The translations under genes were made by a program, and so were the position numbers. From Labilithrix sp. (GTDB taxonomy: Bacteria; Myxococcota_A; Polyangia; Polyangiales; Polyangiaceae): a stretch of 64,000 nt of DNA. Shown in pieces: positions 23,228-34,922 of this stretch (its first letter is position 1; each line of letters begins with the position of its first letter). The stretch spans positions 1 through 64,000 of the forward strand of contig JAHBWD010000013.1 in NCBI GenBank assembly GCA_019637175.1. Direction: 5' to 3'. The notes under the pieces are model-generated. The model was not told where the DNA came from. It saw nothing but the letters and a program-made list of their open reading frames with translations, and ran no database searches.

Positions 23228-24372
23228 GACGAGTGATACCTCAGCGATTCGGCGAGCGCGGGATCGAGACGTGATGTCGCCTCCGCGCGACGGAACACGA
23301 GGCCGAACGCCGCAGACCAGAGACCCGCGACGACGAGGAACGGCGAAGCGTCGAGGAGATGGATCGAGGCGACCCCCGACGGCATCACCAGCCACACGAA
23401 GTCGACGGCCGTCATGACGATCATCCACGCGCCCACCGCCGCGAGCGCGTCGGGTCGTCGCTTGAGAGGCCGCGAGAGGAGCAAGAAGAACGGAACGAAC
23501 AGGCGCACCGTCAGGATCGGCAGCGCCTCGCCCGGCGAAGTCGCCCACGCGCGGGAGACGAAGAACGTCACCTCGCGCGGGAGGTTCGCGATCCAGACGA
23601 GCATGAGCATGAAGAAGGCGATGTACGCCCAGAAGACGACGCTCATGAGGAGGAGCCTCCCGAGCGCGTGGAAGTGGTCGCTGGAGGTGCCCTCGGCGAG
23701 CACGCCGGCGCGGCGCGCCATGAACCCGGCGACCGCGAGGATCGCGAGCGCGGCGGAGAGCCCGCTCGCGAAGACGAAGAGGCCGTACATGTTGGCGCTC
23801 CACCCCGCCTCGACCGACATGAGCCAGTCGAACGACGCGAAGCACAGCGTGAAGGCGACGACGGGCAAACCGACGGCGCTGATCGCGCGCTGCCTCGCGA
23901 GGCGCGCCGGCGACGGATCGCGCTCGTGCGCGAGATGCGCACGGCGAACCGCCAGACCGAGGACCGACCACGTCGCGAGGTAGAGCGCCGCGCGCGCCAC
24001 GAAGAACCCCGGGTTGTTCCACGCGCGCTGGTGCTGGATCGCGTGGCGGATCGGCTCGTCGAAGCGCGCGAGATCGCCCGCCCACGGATAGAGCACGCGC
24101 ATCGCGACGACGACGGGCACGAAGAAGAGCGCGAACAGCGGCAGCGTCGCGGCGATAGACGTCAGGATCGGGTGGAACACGAGCGACCAGCGCGCGCCGG
24201 TCACGTGGAAGATCATCACGAGCGTGAGCGCGCCGAGCGCGGCGCTCACGCCCCAGCCGAACGCGGCGAGCCACGCGAACGCCGCGCGACGAGGATCGTC
24301 GATCGCGACGGCGACCAACGCGGCGCCGGACGCGGCGGCGACCGCGAGGCTCGCAGTGACGAGCGGCCTCAT
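23224..24372 (-). CDS. actF: Alternative Complex III subunit ActF (membrane quinol-binding family)
   Basis: The 382-residue polytopic protein has about ten predicted helices. It follows actE and resembles the second integral-membrane subunit of ACIII: helices with conserved segments WSLVFHPILTSIAATLP, HQRAWNNPGFFVARAALYLATW, SFDWLMSVEAGWSANMYGLFVF and FWAYIAFFMLMLVWIANLPREVTFF. The last is typical of ActF. It should sit in the inner membrane next to ActC. Start ATG 24372 overlaps the actE stop by 4 bases. Compared with ActC it lacks the NrfD-type Asp/Glu pattern. Confidence 0.88.
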   Translation of the reverse strand: MRPLVTASLAVAAASGAALVAVAIDDPRRAAFAWLAAFGWGVSAALGALTLVMIFHVTGARWSLVFHPILTSIAATLPLFALFFVPVVVAMRVLYPWAGDLARFDEPIRHAIQHQRAWNNPGFFVARAALYLATWSVLGLAVRRAHLAHERDPSPARLARQRAISAVGLPVVAFTLCFASFDWLMSVEAGWSANMYGLFVFASGLSAALAILAVAGFMARRAGVLAEGTSSDHFHALGRLLLMSVVFWAYIAFFMLMLVWIANLPREVTFFVSRAWATSPGEALPILTVRLFVPFFLLLSRPLKRRPDALAAVGAWMIVMTAVDFVWLVMPSGVASIHLLDASPFLVVAGLWSAAFGLVFRRAEATSRLDPALAESLRYHSS

Positions 24373-24938
24373 CGGTCCCTCGCAGGCGGTTCTTCGAGAC
24401 GCGCGCGCACCTCCGGCGGTAGCGACGCGATGGGCGCGCTTCGACTGAGCTGCAGCGCGCGCACGTAGTCGGCGACGGCCCACCGGTCATCGAAAGAGAG
24501 GATCGCCTCGTACGACGGCATGAGCCCGTAGCCGCCGGTGACGACGTCGTAGATCTGCGCTCGCCCGAGCGCGCGGATACGCGCCTCGTGGAGCGACGGC
24601 GGAGGCCTGCGTCGCATGTTGCTCGCGACGGGCGTGCGACCGTAGCCGTCGATGCCGTGACACGCCGCGCACGTGACGTCGAAGCGCGCGCGGCCGCGCT
24701 CGAGGAGCGAGATCGTCGTCGCCGGTATCGTCGCGTCGTCGTCGTGCGGGATCGTGCCCGGCGGAGGCGTGCGCATCACCTTGCCGTCGGCGAACGCCTT
24801 GCTCGGCCCGTAGGGGTCGGCCCGCGGCTGATCGAGCATGCGCGCGGTCGTCGGCTCGGGTACGCGGAACGCCTGGCGATCGTCGCAGCCCGCGACGGCG
24901 AAGAGCACGGGCAATGCGCATGAGAGGCGCGTCTTCAT
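24369..24938 (-). CDS. actE: Alternative Complex III subunit ActE (mono-haem cytochrome c lipoprotein)
   Basis: The 189-residue protein has a lipoprotein signal (LPVLFAVAGCDD) and a single c-type haem motif (CAACH, near residue 99). It includes the ACIII-typical early segment MLDQPRADPYGPSKAFADG and a late GLMPSYEAIL whose Met can be the sixth haem ligand. It should pass electrons from ActA/ActB to the oxidase on the periplasmic face, held by its lipid anchor. ATGA overlap with actD upstream and with actF downstream shows coupled translation. Confidence 0.9.
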   Translation of the reverse strand: MKTRLSCALPVLFAVAGCDDRQAFRVPEPTTARMLDQPRADPYGPSKAFADGKVMRTPPPGTIPHDDDATIPATTISLLERGRARFDVTCAACHGIDGYGRTPVASNMRRRPPPSLHEARIRALGRAQIYDVVTGGYGLMPSYEAILSFDDRWAVADYVRALQLSRSAPIASLPPEVRARLEEPPARDR

Positions 24939-25457
24939 CGTTCGCCTCGCGCCGCGCGCACGGAGATCGGATCGAACGGCGCGAGCTCGCGCGCGAGCTC
25001 GGCGAGGAGCTTGTCGTCGACCGGACCGCGGAAGAAGATCCAGAAGCGATCGATGGTCGTCCGCTCGAAGCCCGGGATCTCGAAGAGCGGATGATGGAGG
25101 CGCGGGAGGCGCGCCCCGAGGATCGCGGAGGCGAACGCCGCGCCGCCGGCGAAGAGCACCGTCGTCTCGAACATGATCGGGACGTGCGTGGGCACCGAGT
25201 TGTAAGGCCGCCCGCCGACGTCGAGGGGGTAGTCGACCGCGTTCGTCCACCACAAGACGACGTAGGCGAGGATCGCGCCCGTCAGCCCGGCGAGGAGCAC
25301 GAGCCAAGGGATCCGCGTGCGCCGCCGGACGAGGATCTCGTCGAGCTCCGGCATCGGAAAGGGCGTGAACGCCTCGAAGTGGGCGTAGCCGAGCGCGTGG
25401 AGGCGCCTCGCCGCCGCGAGGAAGCGCTCTGCCGAGCCGAGCTCGGCGACGATGCCT

Positions 25458-25465
<8 letters not shown>
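24935..25465 (-). CDS. actD: Alternative Complex III subunit ActD (DUF3341)
   Basis: The 176-residue protein matches DUF3341. Its soluble N-terminus has [33 protein letters not shown], followed by two helices ([45 protein letters not shown]) and a C-terminal domain with DRFWIFFRG. ActD anchors at the cytoplasmic side of ACIII and may contribute to proton or quinol pathways. The ATG at 25465 overlaps the actC end by 8 bases and its stop overlaps actE by 4. Confidence 0.92.
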
Positions 25466-26776
<1,311 letters not shown>

Positions 26777-26780
<4 letters not shown>

Positions 26781-29617
26781 GAAAGCTCCGGGTTCGGGTT
26801 GCGGATGCGCGCGAGGTAGCGCACGCGCGGGAGCGTGCCGAGCTCGCCCAGCACGTCGAACGCGCGGGGGAGGCGATGGAGGCGCGCGACCTCGGAGCCT
26901 TGCTCGGCGAGATCGCCGAAGACGATCGCCTTCGTGGGGCACACCTGCTCACACGCGGTCGCGAGCGGAGGCGGCGCGGGCCCGCGGCCGACCTCCGTGC
27001 GGATCGCGTGCTCGCGGATGCGCTGCACGCAGAAGGTGCACTTCTCCATCACGCCGCGCGCGCGGACGGTGACGTCGGGGTTGTGCACCAGCGTCGCGAC
27101 GGCGTCTTCGCCCTCGTGATAGTCGAACCAGTTGAAGCGGCGAACCTTGTACGGGCAGTTGTTCGAGCAGAACCGCGTGCCGACGCAGCGGTTGTAGACC
27201 ATCTGGTTGAGGCCGTCGTCGCTGTGCACCGTCGCGTTGACGGGGCAGACGTACTCGCACGGGGCCTTCTCGCAGTGCTGGCAGAGCATCGGCTGCGCGA
27301 CGACGCGCGGATCGTCCGGATCGCCGCGGTGGTAGGTGTCGATGCGGAGCCAGTGCATGGCGCGCCCCTTCGAGACGCCGATCGGCCCGACGGTGGCGAC
27401 GTTGTTCTCCGCCTGACAGGCGACGACGCAAGCGCCGCACGCGGTGCACGACGTGAGATCGATCGCCATCGCCCACTGCTTGGGCGCCGAAGGGCGCGCG
27501 CCCGTGAAGAGCGAGAGCCGTTTCTCTCGCCGCGCCGGCGCGCCGCGGCGAAGCTCCTCGAGCGTCGCCTCGTGAAAGATCTGCGCCTCGCGTCCGTGCA
27601 GGTCGTGGGTCGACTGTGTGATCGGGAGATCGACGCGCGCGCCCGTCTTCGTCACCGTCGCGCGCGCCTCGTGCGATCGCGCGGCCCGGAGGCGATATGC
27701 GTTCGCGCCGAGGCGGCGCTCGCCCTGGCGGCCCCAGCCGAGCGCGAGGCCGATCGTGCCCTCCGCTTGTCCCGGAACGACGAGCGCCGGAGCCTCGATC
27801 GCGCGACCCGACGACGCGATCGCGACGACGTCGCCGGAGCGGATCGTGAGCGCGCGCGCCGTCGCCGGACCGAGCGTCGCCGCGTTGGTCCACGTGAGCT
27901 TCGTGATCGGCTCGGGGAGCTCGAGGAGCCAGTCGGCGCTCGCGAAGCGTCCGTCGTACACGCGTGGATCGAGCCGCAGCGCGAGATCGAGCTCTCTGTT
28001 TCCCTCGACGGCGCCGCCGGCGGGAGGGAGCGGCGTCGCCGCGAACGCGTCGCCGAGGGCGCCCCATCGTACGCGCGCGCGCGCAGACGGCGTCGTCGTT
28101 CCTTCGATCACGCCGCGCATGAGCGCGCGACGCCATCGCGGCTCGAGATCGCCGAGCGGCGCGTCGAGCGCGAACGTGCGTCGAACGCGCGCGTGGTCCG
28201 TCTCCGGCGGCAGATCGGCGAGCGACGCGACGATCGCGATCGCGCTCCTCCCTCCGAAGAGCGGCGCGATGAGGGGTTGGACGATCGACGCGGTCCCGTC
28301 GAAGGCGCGCGCGTCGCCCCACGACTCGAGCGGGTGCGCGCCGCCGATCGCGAAGGTGCACGCCGAAGCGGTCTCGTCGAGGTGTAGTCCGAGGTACGCG
28401 CTCTGCCGCGCCTTCGAAAGCAGATCGCGCAGCGGGACGTCGGCCGGCGCCGTGTACGCCGCGTCGGTGTCGAGGATCACGAGCGTGTCGACCTCCCCCG
28501 CTGCGAGCGCGTCCGCGAGGCGGGAGAGCCCGTGCTCCGGACCGCCGGCCGCGAAGATCGGCGACGGAGCGGCGGCCACCGTGCGTCCGAGGTTCTCGAG
28601 CGCAGCGTTCATCGCCCAAGCCATCGCGTGGACGATCGCCGGCTGATCGTCTCCCGCGACGACGAGCGATCGACCGCGATGCGCGACCAGATCCCGCGCG
28701 ACGGCGTCGACGACGCGGCGGTGCGGCGCGATCGCGGCCGGATCGGCGAAGCTCGCCGGCAGATCGATCGGTGCGCCGATCGCCGCGAGGAGCGCCGCCG
28801 CGATCGCCGCGATCGCGCGCGGGCGCACGCGGATCCGATGATCGGCGGCTGCGCCGGTCTCGGTGTAGATCGCCTCGAACGCGTAGAGCCGGTTCATCGG
28901 ATCGCCCGGCGCGCGCAACCGACGCCCGTCGGCGAACGCGCGCGCGAGGCTCACGCCCGCGCGCCCGCGCGCGAGCAGGTCGGCGTCGAGCGAGACGATG
29001 ACGTCGGCTGCCGAGAGATCGAAGCGCGGCTCGAGCGGCTCTCCGAGCGCGAGGCGCGCGCCCTCCCAGACGGCGTGAGGCGTCGCGGGCGCGTGAAAGT
29101 GGACGCTCGTCTCCGGGAAGCGCTCGCGGAGCGCGTCGAGCGTCGCGATCAGCGTGCGCGACGACGTCGGCTCGCAGAGCACGTGCAAGCCGCGCCCTCT
29201 CGCGCGCGCCCACGCGCCGCTCCGCAAGCTCTGCTCGACGCTCGACCACGACGTGGGAACGTCGCCGCGCTCGAGCACGCCGCGCAGCCGCCCCGGATCG
29301 TAGAGCCCTCGCACGAGCGCTTGATCGATCGCGCCCGTCGCGCCGAGGCTCGCGGGGTGACGAGGGTTGCCCTCGATCTTCGTCGGCCGACCCTCGTGGC
29401 TCTCGACGAGGAGGCCGGTCGCGTATCCGTCGAGCGCGAACGCGGTCGCGTAGTAGCGCGGTCGCCCCGGCGTCACCTCCGGCGGCTGCACCACGTACGG
29501 GACGATCTCTTCGCGCGGCGCGCGCGTGCACGCGGCGACGCCCGCGGCGCCGATCGCGGCGAGGAAGCTTCGTCGCGGCATGAGGCCGCTCTCGGCGATC
29601 GATCGAGGGTCGCTCAC
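26777..29617 (-). CDS. actB: Alternative Complex III subunit ActB (molybdopterin-oxidoreductase-like and Fe-S domains)
   Basis: ActB is the large periplasmic electron-transfer subunit. The ~946-residue protein has a twin-arginine-type signal ([17 protein letters not shown]), then a long molybdopterin-oxidoreductase-like domain without a visible cofactor-binding Cys/Ser. The C-terminal ferredoxin-like region has four cysteine clusters ([47 protein letters not shown] with CEQVCP) for the Fe-S centres. The GTG at 29617 lies 8 bases after the actA stop. The ATG at 29581, 12 codons downstream, has a GAGAG site and is also possible. The stop overlaps actC by 4 bases. Confidence 0.93.
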
Positions 29618-29625
29618 GGTCGGTC

Positions 29626-30291
29626 TCAGCGGTGGCAGGTCGTGCAGTCGGTGGGCGGGCGAACGTCGGAAGGCGGCGTGTACGCCGCTCCCGCGGTCCA
29701 CTCCATGTCGGTGATCGCGTCGAGCGGGCGGAGGTGCGCGGTCGGGTTTCGATGGCAGTCGAGGCACCAGCGCATGGTCAGCGGCGCGACGGCGTAGACC
29801 TGCGCCATCTCGTCGACGCGCCCGTGGCAGGTCACGCAGCCGACGCCCTTCGCGAGGTGAATCGAGTGATCGAAGAAGACGAAGTCCGGCATCGTGGTGA
29901 CGCGTCGCCACACGATCGGCTCACCGCCGAAGTAGCTCGCGCGGACGAGCGCGAGGTTCGGGCTGTCGCTCCAGATCTGCGCGTGACACCCCATGCACGT
30001 CGCCGTCGAGGGAACGCCGGCGCGCGGCGCGATCTGCGCCTCGGCGTGACAGTAGAGGCAGTCGATACCGTCGTCGCGGACGTGATGGCGATGATCGAAC
30101 TTCACGGGCTGCGGAGGCGGCTCGTTCTGCCCCGTGGCGTACGGCGTGCGCGCCCATGCGATCGCGAGCGCGGGGAGGCCGACGGCGGCCGCCGCGAGGA
30201 TCGCGATGGAGAGCCAGTAGATGGCGTTCGCGGATTCGGAGAAGAGCGGTTTCACGGTGGGACGGAGCGAGCCGGCCCCGCCGCTGTGCAC
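29626..30291 (-). CDS. actA: Alternative Complex III subunit ActA (pentahaem cytochrome c)
   Basis: The 221-residue protein has one N-terminal transmembrane helix ([25 protein letters not shown]) and a periplasmic part with exactly five CxxCH haem motifs (CLYCH, CMGCH, CVTCH, CLDCH, CTTCH), the ActA signature. HFDH-type His residues ([21 protein letters not shown]) give distal ligands. It is the first gene of the operon and starts at a GTG (30291). Another GTG at 30255 gives a shorter N-terminus. I found no convincing promoter in the ~110 bases upstream, and the USP gene upstream on the same strand could share a transcript. Confidence 0.93.
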   Translation of the reverse strand: MHSGGAGSLRPTVKPLFSESANAIYWLSIAILAAAAVGLPALAIAWARTPYATGQNEPPPQPVKFDHRHHVRDDGIDCLYCHAEAQIAPRAGVPSTATCMGCHAQIWSDSPNLALVRASYFGGEPIVWRRVTTMPDFVFFDHSIHLAKGVGCVTCHGRVDEMAQVYAVAPLTMRWCLDCHRNPTAHLRPLDAITDMEWTAGAAYTPPSDVRPPTDCTTCHR

Positions 30292-30402
30292 GACGCGGAC
30301 CGCAGAGGCGCGTCACCCCGTGCGCGCGATTCGGCCGTGGCGTCGTGGCGTCGCGGCTCGACGCGGGCGCATGCGCCACGCCTCACCGACGCGCTGGGGC
30401 GT

Positions 30403-31311
30403 TCACACGCGACGCGTCGCCACGGTGGGTACGATGAGCACCGGCAGGCCGACCTCGCGGACGAGGCGCTCGGCGGGCGAGCGCAAGAGCCACGAGTGAA
30501 CGTTCGCCGCCGCGATCACGAGCGTCGCGCCCCAGCTCCGCGCCTCTTCGCAGAGCGTGTCGAGCGGCAGCCCGACGCGGGCGCGCACGTCGACGACGGC
30601 GCGCGCGCCGGGCGCGATGTTGTCGAGGAAGCGGCGCAAGCGGTCCTTCGCCTCGGCGACCCAGTCTCCTCCGACGGCCGGGCTGCCGATCCCGCCGAGC
30701 CACTCGTCCGACTCCGAGCTCTCCGCCGCATGAAAGAGGCACACTGCCGCGCCGAGGCCTCGCTGCAGCTCGAGCGCCGCGCGGACGGCGCGTTGCGAGT
30801 CCATGCTGTAGTCGACGGGCACGATGACGCGCGCGAGCAGCGGCTCTTCGATCGGCGCCGGCGCCTCGGGCGCGGCGGCGCGCGGCGCGGATCCCCAGCG
30901 CCGCCGCGCGTCGTTCAGCACGCGCCGCTCGAGCTCGACGAGCTCGGGATCGGCGTCGGTGATCGCGCGGTACTCGGGGTAGGTGAGCCCGAGCCGCCCG
31001 CCCGCGAGCTCGAGCGCGCGTCGCGCGTCGACCTCGTTGTTCGGCGGCGGGTTCGAAGTGCTCATCAGCTCTTCGGCCTTCCGCAGCACGCCGATCACCT
31101 TCGCCCGCTCCGCCACACCGCGCCGGTCGGCCTCGGCCTGATCGGCGGCCTGCCGGGCCCGGTCGCGGAAATTCTCCTCGGTCGGCGGAGACGTCGGCGC
31201 CGATCGCTCGAGCAGCTCGGCGCCGAGCGGCCGCGACGGATCGACGAACGAACGCCCCGGGGGCCGCTCCTCTTCTTGCGCCTCTCGTCGCTCGCGGCTG
31301 GGCTGCTTCAT
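30403..31311 (-). CDS. Universal-stress-protein domain protein with long N-terminal extension
   Basis: The 302-residue protein has a charged N-terminal extension (~1-145) with a helical block (DRARQAADQAEADRRGVAERAKV) that I do not recognise. A UspA-like fold follows (~150-300): VIVPVDYSMDSQRAVRAALEL, LFHAAESS and SWGATLVIAAANVHSWLLRSPAERLVREVGLPVLIVP. The G-2x-G-9x-G(S/T) ATP-loop is only partly kept (AANVHSWLLRS), so ATP binding is uncertain. It precedes the respiratory operon on the same strand, about 110 bases from actA, which hints at a stress or respiration link. ATG 31311 precedes MKQPSRERRE. Confidence 0.8.
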   Translation of the reverse strand: MKQPSRERREAQEEERPPGRSFVDPSRPLGAELLERSAPTSPPTEENFRDRARQAADQAEADRRGVAERAKVIGVLRKAEELMSTSNPPPNNEVDARRALELAGGRLGLTYPEYRAITDADPELVELERRVLNDARRRWGSAPRAAAPEAPAPIEEPLLARVIVPVDYSMDSQRAVRAALELQRGLGAAVCLFHAAESSESDEWLGGIGSPAVGGDWVAEAKDRLRRFLDNIAPGARAVVDVRARVGLPLDTLCEEARSWGATLVIAAANVHSWLLRSPAERLVREVGLPVLIVPTVATRRV

Positions 31312-31411
31312 CGCTCGTGTCCTCGACCGCACAAAAGGCAAAGACCGTGCGCGGGTGCGCACGGTCTCCTCCTCTCTCCCTCTCTATGCTCGAGATGCTC
31401 GAGTCAGCCGA

Positions 31412-32839
31412 TCACTTGACGGTCGGCGTCGCCGGCGGCGGCTGCGGCGGCTTGTTGTCGTCCTGGATGCACGACGCGAGGTCCATCATCAAGAAGAGCA
31501 GCGCCTTCTCCTGGGGCGTGAGGCCCGTCGTCGTGCAGTTCGCGGGGAACGTGCCGCCGGACAGGTCGCCGCTCGACACGTGGATGTCGGTGTACACGCC
31601 GCGGCCGCACTGCTGATCGGCGGGCGTGCCGACCGGCGTGTTGAACGAGAAGAACTTCGTGTCCTCCACGTTCGGCGTGTAGAGCCAGCGGCGAGAGACG
31701 TCGGCGCCCATGCCCACGCCCGGCACCGTCGTCACGTTGCGACGGAGCTCGGTCATCGGGACGATGCCGGGCCCGCCCGGCGACGCGCCGACCGCCTGGA
31801 GCCACTCGCTGAAGGCCTGGCCCTTCGCGAACGAGGTGTCGACGTTGACGTTGGCGGTGCTGTCGTTGCCGTTGTTGACCCACGTCGCGGTCAAGGGGAG
31901 CGGGTTCGCGCCGTTCTTGAACCACGTGTAGTGGAAGTGCGAGGCGAACACGCGGCCGCCGGCGTCGAGGTAGCCTCGCAGGTTGTCGCGCGCGGGCTGC
32001 GACTTCGTTCCGTTGTTCTCCGCGCCTTCGCACGAGAGGATCACCATGTCGTATTTGGCGAGCTCCGCGGCGTTGTCCCAGAGCGCGCCGCCGTTCGGCG
32101 TCGACGTGTCGATGCGCGCGCCGTCATTGCCGGTGCGAAGACCTTGATAGAGGTTCACGCGACCGGCGCCGCCGGGGTTGGTGAACTCCGCATCGTCGAT
32201 GCCGAGCTTGCGGAAGAAGCACTCGAGCGAGTCGGCGCCGCCGGTAGCGATCGCGATCTTCGGGATCGAGCCTTCGGCCTTGTTGCGCGGCAGGCGCGTG
32301 TTGGCGGCGTCGACGGCGGTGTCGACGCACTGCGGGACGGCGGGCAGCTTGACCTCGCGGCGCCAGCGGCCGATCTGGACGACGAGCGGGATCTCGACGC
32401 CGACGGGGACGTTGTCCAACTTGAACTCGCCCCTCGCGTTGGTGAGCGCGGTCGTGATCGGCTTGCCCGACGGCGCCGTCCCGCACTTGTCGCAGCTCAC
32501 GCCGTCGACGAAGGGCGTGAGCGCCGCGTTCGGGACGTAGACGATCGCGTTGTAGAGCGGCACGGTGCCGGACGGATCGTAGACCTTGCCCGAGAGCGAG
32601 GTCGTTCCGCCGCCGGCGCAAGCGACCTGCTTGCACTGGAGCCCTTCGCACGGCGGCGTGTTCGCGTTGGGATCTCCGCTCGAGCCGGGGCCGAAGCCGC
32701 CGTTCCCGTTGCCGCCGCCGCCGGTGCCGTCGCCGACGCCTCCGCCGAACTCGCTGCCGCCGCTCTCCGACCCGCAGCCGACGGCGAGCACCAATCCGAG
32801 CACGAGCGACACGCCGAGAACGGTTCCTACACGGGCCAT
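31412..32839 (-). CDS. Lipoprotein with carboxypeptidase-regulatory-like domain
   Basis: The 475-residue protein starts with a strong AAGGAGG ribosome site before ATG 32839 and a lipoprotein signal (VLGLVLAVGCGSE). A Gly/Asn-rich linker (~30-60) is followed by a beta-sandwich carboxypeptidase-regulatory-like domain (LSGKVYDPSGTVPLYNAIVYVPN, ~75-170). The rest (~180-460) looks like a class-I glutamine-amidotransferase/ThuA-like fold (KYDMVILSCEGAEN, NLRGYLDAGGRVFASHFHYTWF). This domain order is common in Myxococcota lipoproteins called hypothetical. The role is unknown; carbohydrate or surface binding is possible. Confidence 0.82.
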   Translation of the reverse strand: MARVGTVLGVSLVLGLVLAVGCGSESGGSEFGGGVGDGTGGGGNGNGGFGPGSSGDPNANTPPCEGLQCKQVACAGGGTTSLSGKVYDPSGTVPLYNAIVYVPNAALTPFVDGVSCDKCGTAPSGKPITTALTNARGEFKLDNVPVGVEIPLVVQIGRWRREVKLPAVPQCVDTAVDAANTRLPRNKAEGSIPKIAIATGGADSLECFFRKLGIDDAEFTNPGGAGRVNLYQGLRTGNDGARIDTSTPNGGALWDNAAELAKYDMVILSCEGAENNGTKSQPARDNLRGYLDAGGRVFASHFHYTWFKNGANPLPLTATWVNNGNDSTANVNVDTSFAKGQAFSEWLQAVGASPGGPGIVPMTELRRNVTTVPGVGMGADVSRRWLYTPNVEDTKFFSFNTPVGTPADQQCGRGVYTDIHVSSGDLSGGTFPANCTTTGLTPQEKALLFLMMDLASCIQDDNKPPQPPPATPTVK

Positions 32840-33007
32840 CGGGACCTCCTTACGCAGCTCTCCCAACAGAAGAATATTACCGTGTGGATGGCCACCCTCG
32901 CCGCTTTTCGGCGGTCCTCTCGAAAATGAGTGCGCGATCCGGCGACGGGCCGCGCCGATGGATGCACGCTGCACGCACCAGCGTACAGTGCGGTTTTTTC
33001 GGCGCGC

Positions 33008-34132
33008 TCAGCTCGCCGGGCTGACGAAGACGATCTCGACGCGCGCGTTTCGCTCGCGGCGACGCGCGTCTCTCGGATCGACCACGGGGGCCTTCGCGCC
33101 TGCCTGCTCGACCTTCACTTTTGCCGCGGCGGCGCCGCCGTCGACGAGCGCCTTGACCACCGCTTCGCCCCGCCGCTGGTTGGCCGCGGCCTCGGCCGCG
33201 CTCGGCGCCTGCGCGTCGTGGAGTACCACCTGCACCGCGAAGGTCGGATGGGCGGCCGCCACGCGTCCGAGGTCTTTGAGGGTCGCCTCGCTCTCGGTGG
33301 CGAGCTTGTCGCCTTTGAACGCCGAGCGGAGGGTCACGACGACGCCGCGCTCGTCGCGCGCGGGCGTGAGCGCGGAGGCTGCGCGCGAGAGCTCGCCGAG
33401 GAGCGTATCGGACGGATCGCCGTCGGCGCTCGCGGCGCGCCGCGCCTTCGTCAGCGACGCGAGGCACGCGGCGCGCGCGCGCGCCGCCGGATCGATCGGC
33501 ACGGGCGGCCGCGCGGCTTCGAGCTGCTTGTCGAGCGCCGTCACCGCGGCCTCGGCCTCGCCGAGCCCCGGCGCTTGCGGCGAGACGAGGCGCGCCGCGC
33601 TGCAGAGCAGGCGCGCTTGCGTGGCGAGCGCCTGCGTCGCGACGAGGCGCGCGCGCTCGCGCTCCGGATCGGCGGGCCCGCTCGGCGGCGGGAGCTGCGC
33701 TTCGCGCGCGACGCGGAGCTGCTTCTCGAGATCGTCGGCTTCGCGATCGACGGCCTTGCGCTGCGCGGCGTAACGCGCGGCTTCGTCGGTGGCGCGCGCG
33801 AGCGCTTCGCTCGCCGCCGCTTCTTCTTGGGTCGCGCGCGCGAGGCGCGCGAGCGCGATCGCTTGGTTGTAGGACGCGACCGCGCGATCGGCGTGGAGAT
33901 CGGCGCCCGTCGAGTCGCCGGCGGCCGCGGCCTGCCTCGCGAGCTCGAGCTCTCGATCGGCGGCGGCGAACGCCTGCGGCGCGAGCGACTGCGCTTCGCG
34001 CCCCGTCAGGCCGGCGCGCAGGCGCTCGGCTTCGCCGACGCGTCCGGCGCCAGACGCGCCGGCGCCGGCGCACGCGCTCGTCGCGAGAGCGAGAGCGAAG
34101 ACGACGATCGCGGTCTCGACCCGAGACCTCAC
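33008..34132 (-). CDS. OmpA-like domain lipoprotein
   Basis: The 374-residue protein has a lipoprotein signal (ALALATSACAGAG), a long helical middle with heptad-like Ala/Glu-rich stretches (~30-260, resembling DUF4398-type coiled coils, tentative), and a C-terminal OmpA-like peptidoglycan-binding domain (~265-374). The OmpA-like block includes VVVTLRSAFKGDKLATESEATLKDLGRVAAAHP, NQRRGEAVVKALV and the final RNARVEIVF. It should bridge the outer membrane and peptidoglycan. GTG 34132 overlaps the upstream gene's stop (GTGA), so the two form an operon. Confidence 0.82.
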   Translation of the reverse strand: MRSRVETAIVVFALALATSACAGAGASGAGRVGEAERLRAGLTGREAQSLAPQAFAAADRELELARQAAAAGDSTGADLHADRAVASYNQAIALARLARATQEEAAASEALARATDEAARYAAQRKAVDREADDLEKQLRVAREAQLPPPSGPADPERERARLVATQALATQARLLCSAARLVSPQAPGLGEAEAAVTALDKQLEAARPPVPIDPAARARAACLASLTKARRAASADGDPSDTLLGELSRAASALTPARDERGVVVTLRSAFKGDKLATESEATLKDLGRVAAAHPTFAVQVVLHDAQAPSAAEAAANQRRGEAVVKALVDGGAAAAKVKVEQAGAKAPVVDPRDARRRERNARVEIVFVSPAS

Positions 34133-34662
34133 GGCGCACCTCCGTCGCGCGCCGGCGCCTTCGGCGCAGGTTTCTTCGCGCCCGCGTTCTCGGTCGCGGC
34201 CGTGCTCGTGCGCACCGGCTGCTCCTTCGCCTCGCGCGTGACCGCGTCGAGCTGGGCGCGGAGGCGGCCGCTCTGCGCGACGCCTTCTTCGAGCAGCGCG
34301 CGCTCGCGCTGCGCGACGGCGCCGGCGTCGGTCGCGGCGCGCCGCGCGGCCTGGGCCCTCTCCTCGATCTCGACGGCCCGCACCACGTCGCGCGCCGCTT
34401 CGGCCCACGTCCGCGCGAGGCCGTCGGCGAGGCGCGCGTGCGGCTCGTCGCCGCTCGCGCGGAGACGCGCGGCGCGCTCGAGCGCGGCCCGCGAGCGGGC
34501 GACCATCTCCGTCGCCACCTCTCTTCGGGGAGACGCGTCGACCTCCTTGAGAACGGCCTCGGCCGTCGCGCGATCGTCGGCGCCGGCCGCGGCGGCCACG
34601 CCGAGCGCGAGCACGAGGAGCACCAGAATCGACGTGAGCCCGAGCATGCCGCGGCGGAGCAT
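34129..34662 (-). CDS. Exported helical protein coupled to the OmpA-like lipoprotein
   Basis: This 177-residue protein has an N-terminal hydrophobic signal or anchor (LTSILVLLVLALGVAAAAG) followed by Ala/Arg/Glu-rich helical sequence (~30-150) likely to form a coiled coil, and a Pro/Lys/Ala tail (AGAKKPAPKAPARDGG). The ATG at 34662 is chosen. A GTG at 34680 is possible but adds nothing meaningful. TACTAA lies 8 bases upstream. Stop and start of the next gene overlap by 4 bases. A helper of the OmpA-like protein is the natural guess, but function is unknown. Confidence 0.65.
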   Translation of the reverse strand: MLRRGMLGLTSILVLLVLALGVAAAAGADDRATAEAVLKEVDASPRREVATEMVARSRAALERAARLRASGDEPHARLADGLARTWAEAARDVVRAVEIEERAQAARRAATDAGAVAQRERALLEEGVAQSGRLRAQLDAVTREAKEQPVRTSTAATENAGAKKPAPKAPARDGGAP

Positions 34663-34922
34663 CGAGGCGCTTAGTACCACGGAGCCGGGCTCGCGGTCGT
34701 GGCCGCTGTCTCAGCGGGGCCGCACATCTCGCGCGAGGTCGTGCGCAGCGATGGCAATCGACCTCAGGGATGATCCGGACATGTCGGAGATCATCCGCCA
34801 AATCCACGGCACGACTGCGTCTCCGCGGGCGATTGGGGTCGCTACGGCGCGCGTCAAATGGGAAATCCCCCGCCGCTTCTTCGTGCGCGTCGGGAGAACG
34901 ACCACGGAGATCGGAGGCCCCC
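34663..34922. other. Longest gene-free stretch, divergent promoter region
   Basis: About 260 bases between divergent starts at 34662 (minus) and 34923 (plus). I see a GGAGG ribosome site just before 34923 and a candidate -10 TACTAA (34671-34676, minus strand) for the other side. No gene, strong hairpin or repeat was recognised in the rest. Confidence 0.5.

Noticed and set aside
26949..29531. An 860-codon minus-strand frame overlapping actB in another frame
   Set aside because: actB has four Fe-S Cys clusters and the twin-Arg signal; the alternative is Arg-rich noise.
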